Assembly (NCBI GenBank): GCA_030272155.1
Contig: CP126191.1
Span: 1,076,501-1,140,500 of the forward strand
DNA from: Tetradesmus obliquus
Taxonomy: Eukaryota; Chlorophyta; Chlorophyceae; Sphaeropleales; Scenedesmaceae
Length of the DNA: 64,000 nt
Reading direction: 5' to 3'
The position numbers and the translations under genes were made by a program. Below, piece after piece: positions 1-12,621 of this stretch; the stretch's first letter is position 1, and each line of letters starts with the position of its first letter. Below the pieces are notes generated by a model that was not told the DNA's origin, did no database searches, and saw only the letters and a program-made list of their open reading frames with translations.

Positions 1-667
1 CCGCCGCTTCCCCGCTAGCAGCCTTAGCAGCGGCCTCTTCCAAAGCAGCTGCAGCAGCAGACGTCTCCTTCTCTTGCTTCGCTGCCGCTGCTGTGTCTGC
101 CGCCGCTGCCTCCTCTTCCGCTGCTGCTGCTGCTGCCGCATCCCTGTCTGCAAGCGCAGATCCATCTGTGTAGATGCTGGCATTAAGGTCCCAAAACCCA
201 AACTCCTTCACCTCTCCATACAGCCTCCCTGCAGATCCGCCACCCACAGATGCACCCCAAGCACCAAACAGCCCCGTCACTGCTGCAGTACCCGCAGTGC
301 TGCCAGCAGCAGCCGCCACAGCTGCTGCTGTCGCTGCACCGCCATGCACAAGCGTCACTGCTGCGCCGAGCCCAGCAGCGATAGCAGGTGCTGCTAGGCC
401 GCCTGTAACAGCCAGCAATGCACCGCCGCCTACCGCTGCTGCTCCCACCTTCAGGTATGTGAGTGCTCTGCTGCCGCTACTGTACGTGGGTTGAGCGCTA
501 GGGTCCACACTGAGTGCTTGTGCAGCCCACATTTGCTCAAAGGCCCGCACTTGAGGCCATGGCACGCGCAGCCAGTGTGCCACTCGCTTCACTGCCACAC
601 GCGCCCGTGCATCGTACCACTGCAGCACTGCAAGGCCTTGCTGTGTGGCCTGCTGCTGCTGGCTGAG

Positions 668-701
<34 letters not shown>

Positions 702-2984
702 GAGGCTGGTGCACTGGCAGCAGCTGCATTCGCAGCTTCGCTGCTGCTGTTGCTGCTCTGGCTGCGCGCTGATGGCCCAGCTGCTGTCTGATCGTCATCA
801 CCTGCATTTGCTTCTGGAAACCATGCAGCGGACGGACGCTTCGTCAGGCTGCTGCTGCTGCCGCTGCTGCTGTCAGGCGGAGCTGCTGGCACAGCAGCAC
901 TGTCTGAGACGCCGCCGCCTGACTGCTGCCGCTGCTGCCGCTGCTTCTGTGCAAGCTCTGCTGCTGCAGCACTCTCTGCCTCCCTGGCTGCTGCCCCGTT
1001 CACTATCGCCTCAATCAGTGGCTCTGAGTTGCTGCTGAGGCAGCCGCCAATCAGCTCGTACACAGCAAGCACTGCTTTGTGGCTGGTGCTGTGCTCGTAG
1101 TGCTCTGCAGGAGTGAAGGTGGCTGCAGGAACAACAGTGCCTTCTGCTGCTGCACGCGGCAGCTGGTCCACAGTCTGCCGCAGCTCATCCAACTCTGCGG
1201 CTGCAGAGCTTGCGCGTGCCAGCGCTGCTGCTGGCCCTGCTGCGGCACCACTTGACTCGTCCAGGTGCTGCTGCTGCTGCTGCTGCTGGCTGGCAGCATC
1301 TGCAGCCGCATCTGCTCCTGTGACTGCTGCTGCAGGCCTGTGTGAGGTCGCCTTTGAGGCCTCTCCAGCTGCTGCCACAGCTGCTGCTGTAACAGAAGCT
1401 GCTGCTGCAGCAACAGCATCAGCTGCAGGCGCGCTGGCTGGGGCTGCTGCTGCAGCCTGTGTTACAGCACCTGCACCATCAAGGTTGCCTGCATCTGCAG
1501 ATTTGGCTTCTACACCTTGCACAGGCGTCGCACCTGCTGTGCTGTCTCCACTGCCACTGACAGCACTGCCAGCCACAACGCTTGCTGCTGCTGCTGCTGC
1601 TGCTGCTTGCGAGCAGCTGCCAGCCGCCTGTTGAGTTGCAGCCCCAGCAACACCAGCAACGGGCGCTGCCGTGCTGCCATCCTCTACATGCTCTTCGCCA
1701 GAGCTTGCAGAGCATCGCCCCTCCTGCTGCTGCGGCTGCTGCTGTGCTGCATCCTCTGCTGGTGCGTTTCCTGCAAGCAGCGAGAAGCGCTGCTGCAGCC
1801 TGGCAGCGTGGCCTGTGGTGAAGGCCAGCTCAGGGTCCAGGAAGGCAGAGTACCTGAGGCCACACAGCAGCAGCAGCAGCAGCACATCACCACGCAGCTT
1901 AGCAACCTGGGCATCAGCTGTGACATGCTGCAACGAGTCCCGATGGGGCAGCATGCGATAGTGTGGTATCGGACGAGCTGCAGCTACGCAGCTACGAAGC
2001 TACTCCTAGGCAGCCTATAAAAACTGCTACTGTGCATCCGCGCTGGGACAAGCAGCAGCTCACCTGCGCACTAGTGCCACAAACGCCTCCACTGCTGCTG
2101 CCGAGCCTGCGCCACTTCCTGCCAGGTCAGGCATGCGCAGCAGCCCTGGCCATGCCTTGCGCGGAATCTGCAGCATCGGAAACCACACAGCAGATTATGC
2201 ATATGATGAGCATGCCGCAAACGCACGTCTGCTCCAGCCTCTGCTACCGCTCTGGCGCAACTGCCATCCTGCCCCTGCAGGAAGCTCCACAGCAGATACC
2301 TCCTGCTAGCGCACATTGTACAGGCCATGAGTAACAACACACAGTCCCCAGCTGGCTGTCACACTGTGCGTGCAGCGCAGATGGTGCACAGGCTCCACAC
2401 CTTGAGCCAGGCATAGAGCCGTGGCGCCAAGCCTGCATGCGCCATGCAGTCATGCCCCCAGAAAATGTCCTGCAAGGCTGCCGGCAGCTTCAGCGGCTCC
2501 TGGGAGGCCAGGTACTCGTCAAACAGCTCCTCACTGGGGCAGCTGCAGGCAGTTGGTTTGACCAGGTCAACGGGTGAGTTTGAAGAGGACAGCAGGGTCG
2601 CAGCAGAGTGCTTGCAGGACAGTTGAAGGGGCAGGTACTTGGGCGGTGCTGCTCTTGCACACGCATGCATCAGTTGCAAGCTGATTGCCAGTGTGTTAGG
2701 AATGGTGACAGTGTATCAGAGCCGTAGATGTGCTGTAGCAGCAACGAGGCATTTGCAGGAGAGCAGCTGACACTGAGCAGCATGCAGCATGCAGCAGCAA
2801 CAGCAGAGACTGGGTTGGAGCTGCGTGCAGCTGCACTGCTGATCGTTGATTCCCACCCCCATGCGATGTCGCTCTCCGACAAGCTGTTCCCGTTCTTGTC
2901 CACGCCTGTCTCCACGTGCGTTGAGTGCAGAGCAAGTGTGAACAGAGCTGCCACTGCATAGCGCTCTGCATCGTTTAAGTCCAT
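1..2984 (-). CDS. TMCO4/Mil1-like DUF726 family protein, 5' part (3' end outside window)
   Basis: Exons by phase continuity: 2984-2857, 2542-2401, 2167-2072, then 1927 to the window edge, giving about 764 codons without a stop. The start ATG at 2984 opens MDLNDAERYAVAALFTLALH, which resembles the N-terminus of plant DUF726 proteins. After a long Ala/Gln/Ser linker (CTG repeats), about residues 613-690 form the Gly/Ala-rich hydrophobic segment typical of TMCO4/Mil1 (VGGGALLAVTGGLAAPAIAAG, later TGLFGAWGASVGGGSAG and VKEFGFW). In the family this segment precedes an alpha/beta-hydrolase domain, which here would lie left of base 1. Known: yeast Mil1 and animal TMCO4 are membrane-associated and poorly characterised. 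Inferred: a membrane-bound serine-hydrolase-like protein. The donor of exon 3 is taken as GTGCGC because only that keeps the frame. The long linker is unusual and may be partly strain-variable. Confidence 0.82.
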
Positions 2985-5007
2985 CGCGGACTACGATGCA
3001 GCCACAGGCCACCAGCTACAAGCGTACGGACATTAAGCAACCATCAAGCCGAGCGAAGGGGAGGGCCAACAGCTTCTTGCAGCATGTGCAATGGTCGCAA
3101 CTTTCTAGCTGGAAATGTGCATCAACTTCGCTGGTTTTCTTCGATTCCCACAAAACCACCAGCAGAAGCAACACATTGAGCATTAGCGCAACTGCCTCAA
3201 TTGAGCAAGCGTGGCTCAAGTTCACACGACCTTCATGTGACAACCGGTACTGTACAAGGTTTGAACTACTGCCAGCCTGGCCGCAGTGCCACAGTTACTA
3301 TGCAGATACCACTCAAACACGTGCAGGGAGGTGGTAAATTGCTCTCCAGAACAACTATGTTCACTGCATGTCCACCAGGAGTGGCGGTGGAGTAAGCATG
3401 CTGCAGGGGTGCATCTGCTGTGCAAAGTCTCATGGCCTGTGAACCCAGAATTCTACCACTAGCCGCTACTGACAGTAGTGCTGCACGACCTAGCAGGCAA
3501 CCTTGAAGATATGACAACATGCCACCCAAAACAGGTGACCCCACCTGGCCAATGCTATCCATCTTGCATCACACATTGTCAACCGCAGCTGTACTGTAAG
3601 AGGCACAAATAAATCTTCGCCTTACGTCTGGCGCATCACACTTGACAGCAAAGGCAATTGCTTAACTGCATGCATTGACACTGTGAAGCGTACCAAGTAC
3701 ACCAGGCCAGGCTATCGCCTAGCTGGGCCACCCGCTTTGCAACACTGTCACAACGGTTGTGATGATGACTAGACAGTACGGTTCCGCTCCCCCTGATAAA
3801 CCAAACACAACTGTTGTAGATTATACGAAGCCACAGTGGTTGCAGCCTCCCGATAACGAAAAAGGTGGTTGTAGCACAGCACAGCATTAAGCTCCTGCAA
3901 TGACAAAGCACAAAAAAACGCCACAAACCTGGCATGCAGGGGCTGGGGCAGGTGAAGGGATGGTGACTTTGCCTGCATTGTGCGATGCCCTGCATGCAGT
4001 CAGTCTGGGTTGCGTGCATTGTTGTGTTACTATCAATCTGCCAGCCTGGCATCACTGAGCGACGATGCACATGTACCCAAGGCATGGTGACACTTGCACT
4101 GCAGTACCTCAGGTACCGGTCAGAGTCTGACTCCTGCGTTTTCCCTTGATTCATTTTCGCCTCTTCGGACTCTTATGCATTCTGTGACGGGCTCTAGTGC
4201 CCATCAATGGGTCCAAAATGCTGCACCTCAGTACATCCATCCCGCCCATGGACCCCTAACGACCCTGCCCTGTAACCTTCTCTGTGCCTACAGGTGAGAA
4301 CTTGGCATGATGCTATGGTGCCGGGCAGCCGTGCCTACATGAGCAGCCCACCACTCGGAGTGCCAGGAGACTTTGGCGGGGTCTTCTGGCTCAGCATTGC
4401 TTGAAGGTGCGCAGCTGTGCATGACCAGCGTGCTTCGGCATCCTGGATTTGTCTAGAATTCGTCATTTTACATCCAAACTTTGGATGATTTGATCTGCAG
4501 CTGCTTTATGGTGGGTGGGCATCCTGACGCGCTGGCACGTCTAACACTTGGTCTTGCTGTTTTTGCTGTTTTTGGCATGCCATGCGGCCTGCATAGACCA
4601 GGCTGAGCGGCACACCCTGCCAGGCAACATTGGTCCCCTGCCTGTGCGGAGGAAAACCTCCGGACCGGTGCGGCGATGACCTGCGGTACTCATGCCAGAA
4701 TTAGGTGATGACCTACAGCGAGCAAAGTAAGGCTGCAATGAAACTTTTTTGGGACCGCACAAGCGGCTCACAGCATCTCAAGTGGCTTCTGTGGCGCTTG
4801 GAAGCTGGGGTTTGGGTTGCTGGGCCTTCTCCCAAACGAAGACACAGCAGGATATAACATCCGCTCTAAATGATTTTGCTACTCACAGTGATAACAGTGA
4901 CACTGCTGCTACAAAGATATACGCTCGGCCCAGGCGCGGGTGCGAGCAGCTCTGCTGCGTCCTCCATCCATCCCTTGTTCCGCTCTCCACACCAACCCCT
5001 GCGCGTT
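2985..5007. other. Divergent intergenic region
   Basis: No coding exon is supported between the start of the minus-strand DUF726 gene and the plus-strand TMEM53-like gene. It must hold both 5' regions. A 17-base palindrome centred near 4479 (catccaaa, c, tttggatg) is the only ordered element seen. The short open frames here lack family resemblance and plausible splice partners. Confidence 0.6.
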
Positions 5008-6814
5008 ATGCTTGGTGTCTTATCTCCTTGGCAGCTGTTGAGCGCTAGCTCTAAGCGCGTGGCTCTGCAGTGGGTGACAGCAGCGTTCCCCCGCTCTTCC
5101 GTGCCCATCAGGCATATCCCAGCCGGCTTTGGGCCATCCAAGCAGCTCCATCGCGCCTTACAGCTAACACCTACACAGCCAAGCAGCAATATGCCTCGCC
5201 CACTTACCTCTGGTGCCACCAGGGCATCTGGCCTGATATCCAAGCACAGCAGCAGCAGCAGAAGGGGGAGTCAGCGCGGCCGCAGCACCACAACCCGCGC
5301 ATACGCAGCTGTTCCATCTGTTGTGGATGAATCTAGTGATCCCATCATCGTGGCTGCAAGCTGGCTGGGAGCCAAGCAGCGGCCGTTCAGCAAGTGAGTG
5401 CAGCGCAGTGTGTGAAGCCATGCTTGCATGCATGCAAAGCATGTCCTGCAAGCCTTGCCGCAATGCGGGCTGTACTGTTGTCGATGCTGCAGCTGGCATG
5501 CACACATCAGCCGCGCGTGCTGGGACCTGCATTCATGTCTGCACTCTACTTCTGCTAACACTGTGTTACTGGCAGCAAGTGCAAGCGCGCATGAATGCGC
5601 ATGCAGCGTGTATGCATGCGCCAGCCTGCCATGTACCCTCTGTCTCACATTCCAACAATGCTGCCTTTCCTCACTGCCTGTGCCTGTATTTGCTGCCTGC
5701 AACCGCCAGGTACAAGCAGCTGTGGCAGTCCCTGGGCTTCCATAGCATCATCTCAGCGCGGCCCCCAATGAGCAGCATTATGGTGCCCGCTGCGGGGCAG
5801 CTGCTAGCAGCCAAGTTCACGCACAGGCTGCTGCAGACAGCGCAGCAGCGGCCAAATGCACCCATCCTGGTGCACCTGTTCTCTGGCGGCGGCTTTATTT
5901 TCATGGGCTGGGTGTTCCAGATATTGTCGGAGCTGGAGCCACACAATGCGGCAGCGGCAGACGTGCGGTCACGCATCCGCGGCGTCATCTTTGACAGCAG
6001 CCCAGCAGACGTGACGGCAGGTGCGGCGCATGCTGTGGCTTCGGACGGCGCACAATGCATTCATAGCATGTGACAGCAGCAGCAGCAGCAGCAGTGGACA
6101 CGGCAGTTTCCTGTGTGCCTCAGGCAGCTCTGTGCTGATGCAAACCAAACCAAGCAATCATCCTGCTCATTGCTCGCTGCTGCTGCTGAACCTCGTGCCA
6201 CCCTGCAGATGTGTCGTCGCGAGCGCTGGTCGCTGCTGCCCTAGGCCGCCCTGCTGAGGGCATCGAGGATGAGCTGGGCTGGCTGGTCAAGCTCACAGCA
6301 TGTGTGTCACTTGCAAACTCAACAGTGCTGCTTGCCTTCTGCTAATTGCTTTTTCTTGCCACCTGCAGATGTGTCGTCGCGCGCGCTTGTAGCTGCTGCG
6401 CTGGGCCGCCCCGCTGAGGGCATCGAGGATGAGCTGGGCTGGCTAGTCAAGCCCACAGCAGCAGTCGTAGAGGGCTACCTGAAGCTGCCTTTCATCCGGA
6501 CCTCGCTGCTGGGTATGGAGCAGTCATGGCTGCAGCAGGCCCCTGCGTGCCCGAAGCTGTTTCTGTATAGTGAGGCAGATGTGCTGATTCAGCCGGGGGT
6601 GGTTGAGGGCTTTATGGCTGAGCAGCAGGCGGCTGGCAGTCAGACGTACTGCTACAAGTGGAGTGATTCGGCGCATGTAGATCATTACCGGAAGTATCCG
6701 GAGGAGTATAAGCAGCAGCTGGCGCGGTTTGTGCAGCAGGTGCTACCGGAGCAGCAGCAGCAGCAGCAGCAAGGGCAGCAGCTGGGCGGCGCTGGTGCTG
6801 ATGAGAATGTATGA
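5008..6814 (+). CDS. TMEM53/DUF829-family alpha/beta-hydrolase
   Basis: Three exons: about 5008-5393, 5710-6020 and 6369-6814 (TGA at 6812). The frame is open from an ATG at 4870. ATGs at 5008 and 5191 are also possible starts; the one at 5191 gives a Ser/Arg-rich transit-peptide-like N-terminus (MPRPLTSGATRASG). Family features in order: IIVAASWLGAK (strand 1), LVHLFSGGGFIFMGW (nucleophile elbow, Ser before GGG), VIFDSSP, LFLYSEADVLI (acid residue) and SAHVDHYRKYPEEY (His), so a Ser-Asp-His triad can be proposed. The C-terminus is a Gln run. Known: DUF829 proteins are membrane or organelle associated in plants and animals and their substrate is unknown. A partial second copy of exon 3 lies in intron 2 (6209-6300). 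Confidence 0.86.
6209..6300 (+). repeat. Upstream copy of TMEM53 exon 3 start with its acceptor
   Basis: These 92 bases repeat 6369-6460 almost exactly, including the preceding CCTGCAG acceptor. The copy is in the same phase: joined to exon 2 it would read DVSSRALVAAALGRPAEG, then run through a Lys-Leu change into a stop. It has no good donor before that stop, so use of this acceptor would truncate the protein before the Asp and His of the triad. It could be a decoy acceptor or a recent tandem duplication scar. Distance between the two acceptors is 160 bp. Confidence 0.85.
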
Positions 6815-8341
6815 GCTGATTTGCTGCTGCTGGGTTTGTGGAAGAGATTGCTGTAGCACCGCTTGGTGCTGCTGTTGTTGTTGCTGCTGCTGCAGGCCTG
6901 CCACTTGGGCAGGTGCTGCTGTGAGTTCTGCATTGTGTGATTGCGTGTGAGTGAGCGATACGATGTGGAAGTTGCCTGTGAGGGTGCATCACATGGTTGT
7001 GGAGGGAGTTGCTGAGGGGCGAGTCTGCTGGGCGTGTGTGCTGTACCAAGTGCCGCTGCCGCGCAGTGTGATGATGAGAATGATGCAGCATGCTGCAAAG
7101 AGAACAATAAGGTAGGTCTTCAGGCCTGTCAACAACGTTTGCAACCAATGAGGAGTGTGAGCGATGGGATGGTTGCTGTGGGGGTTTGTTTCAGAGGTGA
7201 CATTTTGGCTGCTGCGGCGCAACTGCGGTAGCGCAGTCGCTATTGCAGCAAGTTTTGATGAGTTTCCACAAGGTGTTCCTAGCACCAACGGCTTGGCGCT
7301 GAGGCATGCGACATTGCTGCAGAAATTGCAGCTGTAGGAACCCAGGTGGCAGCTGTGCTGCTGCACAAGCAGGTGCTGCATGCCATCAAGGATCGAATGA
7401 TGCGGTTTCTAGCTGACTCGAGCTCACTTAATGAATCAGGAGGTTGCCTTAGGAACCCCTGCGAACTGGCTTGAAGCTGGCGGCATCCACGTCATGTAAC
7501 GCGCAGACATGCAGCATGGTCACATTCAGCAACAGCGCCACTGACGCAACACATAAGCGCTTGCATGATCAGCGCTACAGACCTGAGGTGTGTACAACCA
7601 TATGCATGCATGTGCGCATGGCATAGCTGGAACCAATCGGACGGTGAGGGTAATTGATTACGTCATTGCGCCCTCAGGCTAGAAGGCTGCTGGACACGTG
7701 TACAGGCATGTTACAGGCTGTCATGCTGCCCATCCAGCGAGCCATTGACAGGCTCATCTGGCAAAAAAGGGAAGCAACAACAAGACAAAGCCACGAGGCA
7801 GAGGAATACACAAACACACATCACGTCACCGTCACTGTGACGGCGCCACAACTCATCCGGTCATTCTTCGCACGCCAATTCCAGCGCGGCGTGTACAGCA
7901 CCCCGTGATGTATACATCGCCAGATGGCGCTCAGTAACCAGTTGGTTGCTGCTGTTGACAACAGCTTTAGTAAAGCAGGCCTTGGGGCCCAGCTGGCCCA
8001 CCTCATCGCCTGATCAAGCCCACCTCCTCATCCAATGCCGATCAGCCGATTCGATCCCAGTCAGCATCAAGACCAGCAGCTCGAAACAACCGGCGCCTAC
8101 ATGCGCCAGCCAGTTACAGCCGACACTGGGGTGTAAAGGGGTGTGTGCTGGCTGCTGCTCCCTGCACCACACCTCGACCCAACTGCCAACAACATGCATG
8201 TGCCAGTCACCAGCACCACAGCTCAAAACTATGTGTGCGAGGCGGATGACACTGCCATGGCGCTAGATGAATATGTCCGCAACCTTCTCAGCGCGCTGCC
8301 GGGCGACACAAACTTAACCCCACTTTCTGATACAACCCGGC
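6815..8341. other. Convergent intergenic region
   Basis: This holds the 3' regions of the TMEM53-like gene (plus) and the DUF4202-like gene (minus). No exon is supported. A TGTAA pentamer at about 7495, the usual poly(A) signal in chlorophycean nuclear genes, could end the TMEM53 transcript and would give a 3' UTR of about 680 bases. The triplet runs near 6750-6900 are the poly-Gln coding end and its shadow. Confidence 0.4.
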
Positions 8342-11300
8342 TTACTCGTAGTCGAAGTTGGCGTAGCGCCAGTCCCCTGGGTGCGTGCTGGCTGCCGACA
8401 CGCCCTCCACATCCATCATGATGCTCGCAAACTTGCCCGGCACAGGCAGCACCTTCTGCAGCAGCCGCTGCTGCACGGGCGACCAGCGCTGCTTCAGCAC
8501 CGTGACGATGCCATTCTGCATGGAGGGCGGGAGAGCAGTAGCAAGAGTTAGGGAACCTAGAGTAAGCGCAAAAGAGACCCAGGAGCAAAGTGCGCTAGAG
8601 TGAGCTGATCTGTCGAGTGACATCCTGTACTAATATGCATGCAAGCAACAGCCTGCCAGGCTCATCACACACGCCAGGTAAGCAAGATAGCCAGGAGCGT
8701 TACTGCCCCATCAAGCAGTCCTATAATGCGACCCAGCTGCCAATCTGCAAGGTATCAAATCAATTTCAAGGCAGAAAGCGCCAGACACAGCACCTGGGAG
8801 AGCCTGCTGAGCTCGCGCATGCACACCGCCGCCACCTCGTCAGCCGGCATGCAGGATGGTGTCATTAAACATAGAGCAAACACAGCCGAACAGCGCACCT
8901 GGGAGGGCCTGCTGAGCTCGCACATGCACACGACCGCCACCTCGTCAGCCGGCATGCAGATTGGTGTTAATAAATATAGAGCAAACACCGCCGAACAGCG
9001 CACCTGCGACAGCCTGCTGAGCTCGCGCTTGCACACCGCCGCCACCTCGTCAGCCGGCATGCGGTTGAACATCTCCTCAAAGTTCTTCTCCAGGAACAGC
9101 AGCGCCTCCGCATCATCCAGCGTCTGCATCATGTTAACGGCCTGCGGGTGCAAAAGCAAACCAACCAAAGCATGCGGCGTTATTAATGGTGTGATGCATC
9201 AGCGCGTCCGCGTCATCCAGCGTCTGCATCATGTTCACGGCCTGCAACAGTGATGCACAAAATGAAGGCAAAGGCACGTGTTGAAATGATTCAGCTGTTA
9301 CCAGACCTGCGTAGCGCCCAGCGATTGCATGATGGCCATCGCCTTTGACGGCAAAATAGCAGGCATGACACCAGCAACAACAGCAGTTGTGACTCAAAAT
9401 TGTATGGCTGCTGACACACTCAAGATGTCATGAAATAATGCATGTGACGCCGCACCTGCAGCTTCTTGAAGTCTACCATGCCGAGGTTTCCGATGAGGTC
9501 GTACTTGCGCACGTCGCGCGGATCAGGAAGGTTCTTGCCCATCATGATGTTCTCGATCAGCGTCTGCGTGGCCTCATCATAGCCGGCCTCCTGCAAAACA
9601 ACAAATGAAAGCAGTGCGAGCAGGCAAGGCCGAGAACAACGTGGGCAGGAGATTGCAGCACATGATCAGACGGTTGATCAGCGTCTGCATGGCCTCGTCG
9701 TAGCCGGCCTCCTGCAACACAAAAAAGCCAACAGCCATGCAAGCAGGGCCGGGTTAGGTATGTACACAGGAGAGACGAGCCCATCATCGCGTTCTCAATG
9801 ACCGTCTGAGTGGCCTCTTATATAGCAAGCCTCGTGCAGGAGGAAGTCAACAGCAGCGCAAGCAGGGCAGGGGTAGTAAGGCGCGCAGGAGGAAACAGGC
9901 CAGCTTCACACGCGCAGTTAGCGCCTATGCAGCCTTATCATAACTGCCCTTTGCAAGGATGACAGGGCGGCATTGCAACAGCAATACAGTGCGTGTTTTT
10001 CACAAAGCAGTGCACCTTGACCACCGCCAGCAGCCTGTTGAGTATAACACATTGCAAGGGAGAGATAATGCGTGTACACATGTATAACATGATTAGTGAA
10101 AGGGGAACGCACCTTGACCACCGCCAGCAGCCTGTTGGCCAGCCACTTCTTGCGGTCCATCTCCCACTGCCGCATGCCGGGCGTGTTGGGCGCGTAGTCG
10201 TCACGCTTGATCTGGGACAGCTGCCAGCTCTCGATGCTCCTGCAGATCACCAAGCACACAGTCTTTTCAGCATAATATACTTGACGAAAAGCAGCGCACA
10301 CATGCAGTCACAGCTGTGAGCCTCAGCAGTGGTGGTGTGGGGCTCCAGCTTTGGGACAGCTGCCAGCTCTCAATGCTCCTGCAGATCACCAAGCGGCAGT
10401 CTTTTCAGCATAATATACTTGACGAAGAGCAGCGCACACATGCAGTCACAGCTGTGAGCCTCAGCAGTGGTGGTGTGGGCTCCAGCTCTTGGACAGCTGC
10501 CCGCTCTCAATGCTCCTGCAAATCACCAAGCACGCGGTCTCTTCAGTATTGTATTGGATGAAGAGCAGCGGACACATGCAGTCACAGCTGTGAGCCTCAG
10601 CAGTGGTGGTGTGGGGGTCCAGCTCTGGGACAGCTGACAGCTCTCAATGCTCCTGCAGATCATCCCAACAGGTGAGTGAGTGAGTGAGTGACTACCCAGG
10701 CGGCTCTGCAGCTCTTGGGTAAGTTAAGGCTAAGAGGGTGTGTGTGGCCAGGGGCGGCGCCCGTGGGCTCCACATCCTCTACCTGTCTGCTTGCGCCCTA
10801 GGGCACAAGCGGGGCGAACAGGTGACACAAAGGAGTGACGGATCTACCAGGCTTCATTCAGTTTCACGCGACAGATACATCGCACTTGGTCAGCTAGCAG
10901 CTGCATTGCTCCTGCAGATCGCCAAGCAAGTTTTGTGACAAAGAGCAGGCATGCGGTCGCCGCGCAGTAAGCCTCAGTGGTGATGATTGGGCTCCGAACC
11001 GTTGACTTCTTCTTGTGCCGTGTCACTGGCCGTGGCATAGCAGCCCCAGGCGCATCAGCAGTAAACAAAGGAGCCTCTTTGATTCCCGCAGCTATCAACT
11101 TGCATGCAGTGGTTGTTGTGCTTGTAGCAATCGCCCCGCAGATTCCGCCAGAGCCAAATGCAGACCACACACAGGCCGCCCGCGGCTGGTTTCCTTGAAT
11201 CACGCATATATCCCCAATGCACTCAGACACTTACTTGCCCCGCGCCAGGATGAGCAGCTCATCTGACGCTTTTGGGTCCAGCCGCTTTACCCACTCTGTC

Positions 11301-11753
11301 AGCCAACGCGAGTAGGCCAGCCTGGTGCAGCAACAGCAGCAGCAATGGCGAGTTGGCTGGCTTGACTGGCAACAAGCTGAGCATAACATGATAATAATTA
11401 ATGAACGCTATACTTAATGGTCATTTGCACTTTCCCCAGGGAGCTCTTGCGATGCTGGGTTTCAGCATGCAGTGCACTGCTGCATCTCCCGCTGGTAGCG
11501 CTGCTGCTGCTGCTGCTGCAAGCATACTGCCATTGTTCAGTTCCCCATGCCTGGATATGCTTGCCCTGCCCTTGCCCCCCACCCCCACCGCCATCGTTGC
11601 TGCTGTTGCTGCTGCTTCTAGCCGCTGCTGACCTGTAAGGTTCGCTGCCGCTGTCTGTTGGCACTTTGGTGGGGTCCTGTGCATTGACCTCGTCTATCAG
11701 CGCAATGGCCTTCTCTAGCTGCGGACGCTGCGCTGGTGGGTCCGGCGTCTGCG

Positions 11754-11784
<31 letters not shown>

Positions 11785-12621
11785 CACAGCAGCAATAGCA
11801 GGGATGCAAGAAATCAAGCAGTTGGCTATTATATTGACACAAGCACATGGTTGCACTGTGGAGCACCTCACATATGCTTGCAACAAGCCCAGGTTGCTGT
11901 GCAGAAGTGTGGCGAAGGCTCTGCATATGCCATACCAACAGCAGTTTTTTTGGCTGTTGAGGTGTAGCGCATGTCTGCAGGATGCAGGGCTAGCTGCTGC
12001 GAAGTTGATGTTGCCGGCATGCACATGCGCAGCACTGCGCACTGCTGACTGATAATCCGACCGACAACGGTGCAAATGACACACTGCAGTAATGAAACAG
12101 TTGCCCGGCAGTGTATCAATGCACCATAGTATTATTGATATGGTGTCAGTATACTTGCTGCACTGTGCAAGCATGCATGTGTGCATGGCTGCAGCACTCA
12201 CCATCTGCTTCAGCTGCTGCACCAGCTCCTGAATCTCTGGCTCATCAATCGTTGCTCTGCACACATGGCTGCAACGCTGCTGCTGAGGCTGAGAAAAGGT
12301 ACCTTCTGCGACCTGCAAAGTGTTCAGAAGCCGATCAGCGCCTGATCAGCAGCAGTGCATGCAGGCTGAGGTATGTGGTCATGCCTGTACCTGCTGCAAC
12401 TGCTGCAACCTGCGTCCATCCCGCCCTGTCCTAGCCTGGGAGACTATGCTAGTCCTGCGAAACAAATTCAAAGGTTCAATAACAATAGTAGGGGTGGGTT
12501 ATGCTCCGCAAACGCCTAGGATCTGGTCATACCGAGAGCAAGTGCTAGGCGCTACTGTAGAAGCACCGCGACAGACGGTGCTAGACGAGCCCAGTCCATG
12601 CACGGCTTGGAGTTTTAGCAT
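8342..12621 (-). CDS. DUF4202-like protein with plastid transit-type N-terminus
   Basis: Eight exons join in phase: 12621-12533, 12256-12202, 11748-11633, 11321-11235, 10239-10113, 9590-9456, 9141-9004 and 8515-8342 (TAA), giving 306 residues. Residues 1-29 (MLKLQAVHGLGSSSTVCRG) look like a transit peptide. The core matches DUF4202 by pattern: IALIDEVNAQDPTK, then YSRWLTEWVKRLDPKASDELL, GMRQWEMDRKKWLANRLL, AGYDEATQTLIENIM, and LDDAEALLFLEKNFEEMF. Known: DUF4202 is widespread and of unknown function. Odd: as I recall the family, it has His residues after the ARxQ stretch, in the FHA position and in LEHYF. Here these read SIESW, WLA and LEKNF, so any metal site would be lost. This comparison is from memory. 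Introns hold many partial exon copies. Confidence 0.74.
8794..9066 (-). repeat. Three copies of the DUF4202 exon 7 end plus donor, 105-bp period
   Basis: The true exon 7 end (donor boundary at 9004) is followed on the minus strand by two further copies with boundaries at 8899 and 8794, exactly 105 bp apart each time. Each copy holds the RMPADEVAAVC-type coding end and a donor-like junction (GTGCGC, or a degenerate form). The intron spacer (AGAGCAAACAC...GCCGAACAG) is copied too. Confidence 0.9.
9196..9241 (-). repeat. Upstream copy of DUF4202 exon 7 start with acceptor
   Basis: This repeats the first roughly 45 bases of exon 7 (AVNMMQTLDDADA) with a TTGCAG acceptor. It lies 100 bp upstream, in transcript direction, of the true acceptor at 9141. 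The differences are a few substitutions, one of which changes Glu to Asp. Confidence 0.85.
9670..9836 (-). repeat. Two upstream copies of DUF4202 exon 6 start
   Basis: The true exon 6 begins at 9590 (EAGYDEATQTLIE). Copies begin at 9711 (nearly perfect, with a good CAG acceptor) and about 9833 (decayed: AG acceptor kept, coding frame broken by TATA). Spacing is about 121-122 bp. The decay gradient suggests the outer copy is older or less constrained. Confidence 0.82.
10270..10680 (-). repeat. Three upstream copies of DUF4202 exon 5 start, about 137-bp period
   Basis: The true exon 5 begins at 10239 (SIESWQLSQIKRD). Copies with CTGCAG acceptors begin at 10378, 10515 and 10652. The spacings are 139, 137 and 137 bp. 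The intervening intron sequence (cagtcacagctgtgagcctc and following) is copied as well, so the unit is intron plus exon start. Confidence 0.9.
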
